A DNA stretch of 41,395 nucleotides from a bacterium (GTDB lineage Bacteria > Vulcanimicrobiota > Xenobia > Xenobiales > JADMJV01). Below the pieces are notes generated by a model, which saw only the letters and a list, made by a program, of their open reading frames with translations, searched no databases and was not told the origin of the DNA. This document shows, piece by piece, positions 17,241 through 23,675 of this stretch (the first letter of the stretch is position 1; each line of letters opens with the position of its first letter). The position numbers were made by a program, and so were the translations under genes. Where the stretch lies: NCBI GenBank assembly GCA_030149525.1, contig JASBRJ010000025.1, forward strand, positions 1 to 41,395. Direction: 5' to 3'.

Positions 17241-17773
17241 AACGCTTCAAGGGGGTCACACTTATCGAGGTTCTGGTGGCTGCCGGACTCTTTAGCATGA
17301 TCCTCACGGCGATTCTATCCTTCTATATCGAAGCCGCCGCCGTGAGCGCCAAGCGAGACGAGCAGTCGGAACGTCTCCGACGCTTCCATCTGGGGTTGGA
17401 CAAGATTGAACAAGAGCTTCGAGAGGGTCGAGTTGTCCAGTGCGGGTCCCGGCTGATCACCTTTCTGGCCCTAGGAAACCCCGCCGAGATCAACGGATTC
17501 CCTAATTTGCAGCGGGACCCATGCCAATTCATTGTGACCAAAGGAGGGGTCGTTCGCCTGCAGGGCGAGGAGCAAAAGCTCATTCTTCCTCTAAGAGCCG
17601 ATGAAACGGTCTACTTCGGATGGGTCCTACACAACCCCGTTTCCGATGCAGCACCAACCGGACCTGAACCTATCAACCGTCGGATTCTCATGAGAGCCTC
17701 CCTGATACTCTACGGTAACGGGAAGCGGAGCGATATCCTATTCAGCCGAACGCTGACTCTGCTACGCTACTAA
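17237..17773 (+). CDS. Type IV prepilin-like pseudopilin (cluster B)
   Basis: A 178-residue prepilin with a very short leader (MKRFKG) and then VTLIEVLVAAGLFSMIL; Glu at +5, cleavage after Gly6. I choose the GTG at 17237, which overlaps the previous stop as GTGA; another GTG at 17225 would give four more residues. The helix continues into a charged stem (KRDEQSERLRRFHLGLDKIEQ), typical of GspJ/PilW-like minor pseudopilins, followed by a beta-rich domain. The stop at 17771-17773 overlaps the stop of the convergent HExxH gene, so no terminator fits between them. Confidence 0.8.
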   Translation: MKRFKGVTLIEVLVAAGLFSMILTAILSFYIEAAAVSAKRDEQSERLRRFHLGLDKIEQELREGRVVQCGSRLITFLALGNPAEINGFPNLQRDPCQFIVTKGGVVRLQGEEQKLILPLRADETVYFGWVLHNPVSDAAPTGPEPINRRILMRASLILYGNGKRSDILFSRTLTLLRY

Positions 17774-18246
17774 ACAGCAACCTGTTTGGTGGTCGGCTCC
17801 ACTAGGTCCAGCATCCCGGGAAAGTAATCCAGATTAAGCTTTTCAGCACAATAAAGGTGAGCCGCTAACTCTGCAATATCGGAAGGGCAGCGCGGGCAGA
17901 AGAGGTGAAAGAGTTCGTGATTTAGGATGAGGTCCCGAGGGGACGGGTCCAGAGGAAAGCCAAGAGTGTCGAGTTCACAGAGCAGATCTGCTTCCGAACC
18001 CGGGTCGATAATCAATTGCTTGCCTAGCAGATCGAGCTTGGCCCTTAGTCGGATCCCGCAGAAGCTTAGCTCCTGGTAGACGATCTCAAAGCCTCTACCC
18101 TCAAACTCTCGATCAGCGCAACGTCTCGTCTGGCGGTGGGCTCGATGCACCCACATGTAAGCCTTGTCGACTAGCCCTTTCTCCAGCGGCTTGCCGTAAC
18201 GGGAAAAATACCACGCCGGCATCTGTTCTTGCACCGCAGTCTTCAT
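17770..18246 (-). CDS. Putative zincin with HExxH motif
   Basis: A 158-residue protein with a clear metallopeptidase-type core, LILNHELFHLFCPRC, in which HELFH is an HExxH zinc site, followed by DIAELAAHLYCAEKL that could give a third ligand. Family unknown; the layout recalls ImmA/IrrE-like or SprT-like zincins. It has no signal peptide, so it is probably cytoplasmic. The ATG at 18246 is chosen because GAGGGGG lies at the right distance and because it is only 4 bases after the hydantoinase-type stop (18251); the frame stays open to 18300 but that region belongs to the upstream gene. It is the last gene of a three-gene minus-strand operon. Confidence 0.68.
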   Translation of the reverse strand: MKTAVQEQMPAWYFSRYGKPLEKGLVDKAYMWVHRAHRQTRRCADREFEGRGFEIVYQELSFCGIRLRAKLDLLGKQLIIDPGSEADLLCELDTLGFPLDPSPRDLILNHELFHLFCPRCPSDIAELAAHLYCAEKLNLDYFPGMLDLVEPTTKQVAV

Positions 18247-18250
18247 TCGA

Positions 18251-20395
18251 TTACCCCCTCGCTGGATGCACCAGAAAGAACGCTGGTGTCTCCGGGTCAA
18301 GGCCGCCCAACTCCTGACGCGCCAGGGTGAGCACCTGGTCGGCCGTGGTGAGCGACGTCAGGTCGGTCAGTTTCCGCCCTGCTACAACATGCAAGGCGGG
18401 TATCAAAGCTCCTGCATCGCCATATTGAGTGTACTTGTTGAGAGTGTTCTGAAGGGCGCTGTCCAGTTGGCCCACTCTGGCTGTCTCCGTCTTGCCCCCC
18501 GGCACCTGAAGCTTGACATTACCACGGCGATCCGTCACCCAGACGGTCTCCTTGGTTTTATTGAAGAAGAAGAGAAATTTCTCTGTTCGGGCACTCTTAA
18601 AGAGGTAATATTGCTCCGTGTCGCCCACGGAGTCGAAGCTTTCTTCTTTCGGCGCCGTCTCTTTGAGCGTTCCCAAACGCTCTTCCGGTGAGACCTCTTC
18701 CATGGCTCCCGTCTCCCCTTCAGAGAAGGCGATGGAGCCCGTGGCTGTGGCTGTGACAATATTCTTCTGAGCGTCGATAGCTACCGTGACTTCCACAGTA
18801 TCCGGGTCGGCACCCATAGCGATAACAGCCGATTCAGCCTCAGCTCGCATGCTCTTGAGATCGTCTTGAGTCGGATCGACGATGTTCTTTTCCACCGTCT
18901 CGCGGACCATAGCCAGAGCCGCTCCGATGGCGGAGATCACTTCAGCTCTTTCAGCAATCTCGAACGGAAAGTCGAGCTTCTTGGCCACAATGGGAACGAT
19001 AGCCCCGGCTCCTCCTCCGCCACCCAGAATTTTTATCTGGCGATCGCCCACTCCGTACTCTTTGATCAGTTGTTTGATGGTGGGAAGCACCTTCTCTGCC
19101 GCCGCATCGAGAACGGCTTCGGCCACCGCTTCGGCTGACTTCATGCCCAGATGGTCGGCAAGAGCCTGGAACGCCTTGAGGATATGCTCGCGGTTACCGG
19201 CCGAGTAGTCTCCGGGCTTGATAAACTCCAGCAGATTGGCAGCGCAGGTCGTGGTGGGAGAGGTTCGGTTCCCCTGGGAGTCTTCGATGACATAATAAGG
19301 GGGGTCGTCGGCCAGAGGCTTGACCTCGATCACCTTCAACTCACCCTGAAAGTGCGAGTCATCGGCGAAAGAGCAGTACGGAAAGCCCGCCAGGTGAGCG
19401 CTTCGCGGCCCCACCGCCAGGCCGTCTTTGCTCTTGCCGATCATCGAACCGCCTGCGATCCCCAGAGTTCGGCTATCAAGCGTCTTAAGATAGGTGGGGT
19501 GCCCGCCCACCGAGGCCGACTTCACCGCGGCCTTGCCGTCTTTCACCAAACAGATGTCGGTGCTGGTGCCGCCAACCTCCAGAAAGAGGGCGTCGGAAGC
19601 TTTAAGGAACATCAGAGCCGCCGCCACCCCCGCCGCCGGACCGGACAGAAGCGTCATGACCGGGCGTCGACGGACCTCCGATAAACTCATCACCCCGCCG
19701 TCGGAACGCATCACCATCAACGGTGCTTCAACTTGACGCTGTTCCAGAGCTTTGTGGGTCATTTCCGCAGTTTCGATCATTTTGGGGAGAATACTGGCGT
19801 TGAGAACGGCCGTACGCGCCCGCACTCTCAGGCCGTAGAGACCGGACATTTCGTGAGTCCCACAGCAGGGCAAGTGGGCTTCGGCCGCTTTCGCCATCAC
19901 ATCCTTCTCCCCGCTGGGATCGTCGACGGAAAATCCTTGAGCCGCCACCAGAGCTTTGCAACCCTCCTGTTTCAGGGTTTCGATGGCAGGGGCGACCTTG
20001 TCGGACTTGGCTTCCACAAACTGGAGAGTGCTTCTGAGAAATTTGCCGGGTGAGAGTTCGATGTCCCCCACCTGGAGATCCGATTTGGCCTTCATCCCCT
20101 CCAAACCCTGACCGAGACCCACAATTCCCACCTTGGCCACATCGCCCTCCAACAGGGCGTTGGTGGCCTGGGTGGTGCTGTGAGCCAGAAAAACCACTTC
20201 AGCTCCCTCTCCCAACTCTTCACTCAGGAGGCGGAACGACTCAAGGATCCCCGCCGCCACCCCCTCCTCAGAGGAGTGAGAGGTGGGTGTCACCTTGTGA
20301 CTGAGAACTTCACAGGTAGAATTGTCCACCGCAACCGCGTGGGTGAAGGTTCCTCCCACATCGATTCCGATACGAACGGGGCGTTTTTGACTCAT
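18251..20395 (-). CDS. Hydantoinase/oxoprolinase (HyuA-type) family protein
   Basis: 714 residues. The N-terminus has the HyuA-type actin-like ATPase signature RIGIDVGGTFTHAVAVD, then AHSTTQATNALLEGDVAKVG, and a central Hydantoinase_A domain with GPAAGV, LEVGGTSTDICLVKDG and ILGGGGGAGAIVPIVAK. These enzymes use ATP to open hydantoin, 5-oxoproline or related rings, or carboxylate ketones. A HyuB-type partner subunit is not next to it, which is unusual. The last 130 residues (from about 580) are an extra region of unknown role. The start overlaps the stop of the permease gene (ATGA), so transporter and enzyme are made together and may use the same compound. Confidence 0.88.
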   Translation of the reverse strand: MSQKRPVRIGIDVGGTFTHAVAVDNSTCEVLSHKVTPTSHSSEEGVAAGILESFRLLSEELGEGAEVVFLAHSTTQATNALLEGDVAKVGIVGLGQGLEGMKAKSDLQVGDIELSPGKFLRSTLQFVEAKSDKVAPAIETLKQEGCKALVAAQGFSVDDPSGEKDVMAKAAEAHLPCCGTHEMSGLYGLRVRARTAVLNASILPKMIETAEMTHKALEQRQVEAPLMVMRSDGGVMSLSEVRRRPVMTLLSGPAAGVAAALMFLKASDALFLEVGGTSTDICLVKDGKAAVKSASVGGHPTYLKTLDSRTLGIAGGSMIGKSKDGLAVGPRSAHLAGFPYCSFADDSHFQGELKVIEVKPLADDPPYYVIEDSQGNRTSPTTTCAANLLEFIKPGDYSAGNREHILKAFQALADHLGMKSAEAVAEAVLDAAAEKVLPTIKQLIKEYGVGDRQIKILGGGGGAGAIVPIVAKKLDFPFEIAERAEVISAIGAALAMVRETVEKNIVDPTQDDLKSMRAEAESAVIAMGADPDTVEVTVAIDAQKNIVTATATGSIAFSEGETGAMEEVSPEERLGTLKETAPKEESFDSVGDTEQYYLFKSARTEKFLFFFNKTKETVWVTDRRGNVKLQVPGGKTETARVGQLDSALQNTLNKYTQYGDAGALIPALHVVAGRKLTDLTSLTTADQVLTLARQELGGLDPETPAFFLVHPARG

Positions 20396-21774
20396 TTACT
20401 CATAACTCCATCGACTAAAGCGGCATAGGCAAGTGCGGCGACCACGAAGCCCCAGACGTAGGGGATGGTGCGCTTGAGAAATTTTTCGGTGGAACCCTTG
20501 GTGAAAGTGGCAAGCCACACGTTGTGGGTGTTGGTGGGGTCGCATACACCCTGGATTTGGCCTACGGCGAAGAAGGCCGCCATCAAGGCCACCGCAGGCA
20601 TAAGCTGCGCTCCCATAATCAATCCCGCAACTCCCGCGCCTAAACCGTAGAAGTTCAGAGGACCCCGGTAGAGCGCCAGAGGCGCCAGGACCGAGAAGAA
20701 GACGAGAAATCCCATGGGAGAGGTGGGCAAGATGGCCGACAGAAGAGGCTCCATAATCTTCTTGGTAGGCTCTGCCATCATGGCTTCCAAAGCCATTCCG
20801 ATCCCGATGAAGAGCCCGATCACGGGTGCGATATCCTTGAGCCCTTCCAGAGTCGCTGCAGTCACGTTCTGGATGGCCCTTTTGGGGTCGGTCGTCAGGG
20901 CCCCGTAGACGATTCCCGCCACGAACGCCGGGATGATGGGCCAGTTGAAAACCATAATGAGGAAGATGGGAACGATTGGTGTAAGGAGCGAGACGAGGGG
21001 AACAGTGGTGGAGACGACCGGGCTTGCCGCCACCGACCAGGCGTGGGTGGAGGCCTCTCGGCGGCCGTTGACGGCGAAGAAAGCCAGGGCCGCTAGAGAA
21101 AGCAGGCTCCCGTAGACCACCACATACTTCTTGGCCACTTCCATGGGGATTCCGATGGTGTCCACGTAAAAACCCAGGATAGCCGGATTCAAAACTCCCC
21201 CGATGGCGATGGCGAAAAGCATGAGGCAGGCGGAAAACTCGGCGGAGAGACCGGCCCCAAGAAGGATGGGGAGCACCAGAGAGCCGAGCATAATCACCGC
21301 ACCAAGTCCGGTGACAGTGGTGAAGCAGACAGCTACCACAACGGTCAGTAGACCGGCCAGAAGAAGCTTTCGGTCACCGGCGTATTCTGCGGCCACACTC
21401 ACGATACGCTGAGCGATACCGGCCCGCATAACCAACTGACTGAGGATGGCACCGAAGATAGCGTACATCGCTGCTGTAGCAAGCTTTGCCGGGCCTTTGG
21501 TGAGAACTGTTTGACTCAAGAAGTCGATAAACGGCTTATTTCTCGTCAGGAAGGCGTTCCAGCCATCCACTCCCATAACCGAGAGCGCTTTCCCGAACAG
21601 ACTCGTACTCTCCACAGCCTCACCGGCCGGCCACTCGTAAAAACCGCCGGATATAACGGCGATGATCACCGCCATACACGGTAGAGCCAGTAGAGCGGGC
21701 ATTTTCCGTGACATCATGAGGGCGGCAAAAACCCCGAAAGTAAGGATGATCAGTAAGCCTGGTAAGTACGACAT
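20392..21774 (-). CDS. Ion-transporter-superfamily permease (GntP/CitMHS-like)
   Basis: A 460-residue protein with about 11-12 hydrophobic helices and two-fold internal layout, typical of the IT superfamily (GntP, CitMHS, Dcu-type carboxylate transporters). Useful blocks are VTGLGAVIMLGSLVLPILLG in the first half and a helix-break segment YRGPLNFYGLGAGVAGL in the second. Substrate cannot be read from sequence; the coupling to the HyuA-type gene suggests an organic anion such as a hydantoin-derived carbamoyl amino acid or 5-oxoproline. No good Shine-Dalgarno precedes the ATG at 21774; a 15-bp palindrome (21787-21801) sits just upstream. Confidence 0.78.
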   Translation of the reverse strand: MSYLPGLLIILTFGVFAALMMSRKMPALLALPCMAVIIAVISGGFYEWPAGEAVESTSLFGKALSVMGVDGWNAFLTRNKPFIDFLSQTVLTKGPAKLATAAMYAIFGAILSQLVMRAGIAQRIVSVAAEYAGDRKLLLAGLLTVVVAVCFTTVTGLGAVIMLGSLVLPILLGAGLSAEFSACLMLFAIAIGGVLNPAILGFYVDTIGIPMEVAKKYVVVYGSLLSLAALAFFAVNGRREASTHAWSVAASPVVSTTVPLVSLLTPIVPIFLIMVFNWPIIPAFVAGIVYGALTTDPKRAIQNVTAATLEGLKDIAPVIGLFIGIGMALEAMMAEPTKKIMEPLLSAILPTSPMGFLVFFSVLAPLALYRGPLNFYGLGAGVAGLIMGAQLMPAVALMAAFFAVGQIQGVCDPTNTHNVWLATFTKGSTEKFLKRTIPYVWGFVVAALAYAALVDGVMSK

Positions 21775-21786
21775 AGAAATAAATTC

Positions 21787-21801
21787 AATTTTCTGAAAAT
21801 T
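21787..21801. promoter_or_regulatory. Palindrome upstream of the permease operon
   Basis: AATTTTC-T-GAAAATT is a perfect 7-bp inverted repeat around one base, 13-27 bases upstream of the permease start. It could be an operator for the three-gene minus-strand operon. A chance match in an A+T-rich stretch is possible. Confidence 0.35.
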
Positions 21802-21863
21802 TTTCCTCTAAGGGAGGGTGCTTATTACCCAGGAAGTTGAAGTTCAAAGCTTCTCGGGCCGGA

Positions 21864-21925
21864 TTGCAACGGGTGTTGCAACCACAAGGTTCTCGTTGCA
21901 ACACGCTCTGCAATCGGTTTGCAAC
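21864..21925. promoter_or_regulatory. TTGCAAC repeat array in front of the phasin-like gene
   Basis: TTGCAAC occurs at 21864, 21876, 21896 and 21919, with a degenerate copy CTGCAAT at 21908. Start-to-start spacings are 12, 20, 12 and 11 bases, close to helical turns. Two copies extend to the self-complementary GTTGCAAC. PhaR-type repressors of PHA-producing bacteria bind TGC-rich repeats before phaP genes, so this may be the matching operator. It lies between two divergent operons and could act on either. A possible -10 (TATATT, 21936-21941) follows the array. Confidence 0.6.
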
Positions 21926-21992
21926 TCCCCGAATCTATATTATGGACACAACGACGGAGGCACACCACTCCGAAAGAAACGAGGACACGAAA

Positions 21993-22262
21993 ATGATGGA
22001 TATGATGATCAACACCGCAAAGAAAAACCTGGAAGTTTTGACCGAAATGCAAAAGCGCAACGAAGAAATGGTTCGAGTTCTCCTCGACCACACCGCGAAA
22101 ACCCGCGAGCAGATCGTTGCCACCAATGAATCTTTGATGAAAATTGCTTCTGAGCAAGGCCAAGCCGCTACCAAATACGTCGAGGACAGCATGAAAGCCG
22201 GCCGCGAAATGATGGAAAAGCAAGTCGCCGAAGCTCAAAAAGCTGTAGCCGCCAAGAAATAG
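21993..22262 (+). CDS. Phasin-like helical protein
   Basis: An 89-residue, almost wholly alpha-helical, amphipathic protein (MMDMMINTAKKNLEVLTEMQ, then KTREQIVATNESLMK and KAGREMMEKQVAEAQKAVAAKK). The heptad-like pattern, Met/Ala/Glu/Lys/Gln richness and Lys-rich end match phasins (PhaP), the coat proteins of polyhydroxyalkanoate granules, though short. I choose the ATG at 21993 because GAGG lies 8 bases upstream; the ATG at 21942 has no ribosome site and sits on a possible -10. It is a single-gene unit with its own repeat array upstream and a strong terminator downstream, which suggests abundant, regulated expression. A general coiled-coil or stress protein is the alternative. No phaC or phaR gene is in the window. 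Confidence 0.65.
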   Translation: MMDMMINTAKKNLEVLTEMQKRNEEMVRVLLDHTAKTREQIVATNESLMKIASEQGQAATKYVEDSMKAGREMMEKQVAEAQKAVAAKK

Positions 22263-22273
22263 GTTATGAGGTT

Positions 22274-22305
22274 AAAGAGCCGAGCAGAACTGCTCGGCTC
22301 TTTTT
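22274..22305 (+). terminator. Rho-independent terminator after the phasin-like gene
   Basis: A perfect stem (arms 22274-22287 and 22290-22303, core GAGCCGAGCAG) with a tight AA loop, flanked by A's and followed by a T run. It begins 11 bases after the stop codon. Confidence 0.9.
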
Positions 22306-22419
22306 CTATTTCTCGAGAGAGTTATGCTTAACCAGGAGGAATCTACCCCATGTAGACTCTGAGAGGATAGCCGACAGGATGCTTCCATGCTATAACATGA
22401 ACAGGAGTCTCGTATTCGC

Positions 22420-22953
22420 TTGCTTACATCTCGAAACAGAGTCGGTATGTCTATTGCCGAGCTTCTTGTGGCCAGTGGTCTACTTGCTGTAGTCCTGGTG
22501 ACAGTAATGGTCCTTTTCGGGCAGTTGATCAAGAACACGAACAAGAATGCCCTGGTCTCGGCCGGTACGTTCATGGCCGACGCTATTTTGGAACAACATG
22601 TTGCAAGCGCGTCACGAGAGCTGGACACTCAGGGAAACAACGCTACGGACGCGTTCGAACTTGTCAGCGGCTTCACCGGTGCCTCTCCTGATTACAGTCT
22701 GGATGGAGGGGTGGCGTACTCCAATAGGGATGCCGCTAGCTTCGATTCGAAGCGATCAACCAAGTTCGTTTACAGGATTGAGGCAGAACACCTCGACGGC
22801 TTTACCTCCGGTGGCCCCGGACAGCTCTGGCGGGTCAAGGTTGAGGTGAGGTGGTGGCAGGATAGTACGAGCGGAGCCTCCCAAGCCAGAGCAGGCAGCG
22901 GCAAGCAGAGCGTCGAGCGAGAGCGCATCGTTTATTTGGCGGCCAATCGATGA
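22420..22953 (+). CDS. Type IV prepilin-like pseudopilin (cluster C)
   Basis: A 177-residue prepilin: short leader ending RVG, then MSIAELLVASGLLAVVLVTV with Glu at +5 and cleavage after Gly9. The start must lie between the in-frame stop at 22393 and the motif; TTG at 22420 is the best candidate, with AGGAG 12 bases upstream, which is long. Met at +1 instead of Phe is found in some T2SS pseudopilins. The GLL helix and charged C-terminal part fit a GspI/PilV-like minor pilin. Cluster C has the reverse order to A and B: the two prepilins come first and the large protein last. The DNA is more A+T-rich than in clusters A and B. Confidence 0.78.
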   Translation: MLTSRNRVGMSIAELLVASGLLAVVLVTVMVLFGQLIKNTNKNALVSAGTFMADAILEQHVASASRELDTQGNNATDAFELVSGFTGASPDYSLDGGVAYSNRDAASFDSKRSTKFVYRIEAEHLDGFTSGGPGQLWRVKVEVRWWQDSTSGASQARAGSGKQSVERERIVYLAANR

Positions 22954-23675
22954 AACGCTCAAATCTTCACGGATTTTCTCTCATCGAACTCGTTTTTGCT
23001 ATGGGCATTTTTTCAATCATCTCTGTGCTAATCTTTGCCTTCTTTCGGTTCGGTACGAGATCGTTCTCAAGAGCAAACGAGAAACACGGCCTCCAAACTG
23101 ATGCGCTGCGGGTGGCTGAAAGCTTGCAACTCGAAATGAAAAGAACGAATAGATCGAGCGTCAGGATCTTGCCCGTTAACGATACTTCCGACGGCGAGGC
23201 CGTACGGCGGGATGTTGTAAGCTTTATCTCTCTCAAAGACTGGAAAGCCAAGGGGGACGACGATAACTTTGATAGGGTTACGCGAGCCCCGCTCTGGAAC
23301 AGGTATGTAATCTTCTATGCCACCGGCGAAGATATCGGCCGCCTTATTCGACTCCGAGCCGATCCAAATCCAGCTCCGAACGCACCTGTAAGGATACCGA
23401 CCGACGATCTCGACAAACTTCACTTCGACAACCCCAGTCTCAACAGAATCGACGGAGAGGTTCCGGAATATATTGAGCTGTCAAAGTCCGTCTTCAGCTT
23501 TGAAACCGATGAAGTCAAGCTAGCTGGCCGAACGACAGGAGAGTACGACATTTTGTTAAAACTTAAACAGAAGAGAAGCCGCGATCAGATTGAATCTGCC
23601 GAAGCCCGCGAGTACGACCACTACGAGCTGAGTTTAAGAATTAGACCTGAGAACAGTTTCCCGGAGGTGCCTTGA
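22950..23675 (+). CDS. Type IV prepilin-like pseudopilin (cluster C)
   Basis: A 241-residue prepilin with the leader MKRSNLHG then FSLIELVFAMGIFSIISVLI, Glu at +5. The following stem and Arg-rich globular domain (ADALRVAES-type helix, then a KLKQKRSRDQIESAE segment near the end) suggest a GspJ/PilW-like pseudopilin. It overlaps the upstream stop as ATGA and shares its stop region with the next start (TTGATG). A GGAGG at 23663-23667 inside its last codons is the ribosome site of the next gene. Confidence 0.8.
   Translation: MKRSNLHGFSLIELVFAMGIFSIISVLIFAFFRFGTRSFSRANEKHGLQTDALRVAESLQLEMKRTNRSSVRILPVNDTSDGEAVRRDVVSFISLKDWKAKGDDDNFDRVTRAPLWNRYVIFYATGEDIGRLIRLRADPNPAPNAPVRIPTDDLDKLHFDNPSLNRIDGEVPEYIELSKSVFSFETDEVKLAGRTTGEYDILLKLKQKRSRDQIESAEAREYDHYELSLRIRPENSFPEVP

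Noticed and set aside
21825-22238. 137-residue minus-strand open frame opposite the phasin-like gene
   Set aside because: The plus-strand gene has a ribosome site, terminator and helical heptads; the minus-strand product crosses the TTGCAAC array and is His/Phe-rich in a shadow manner.
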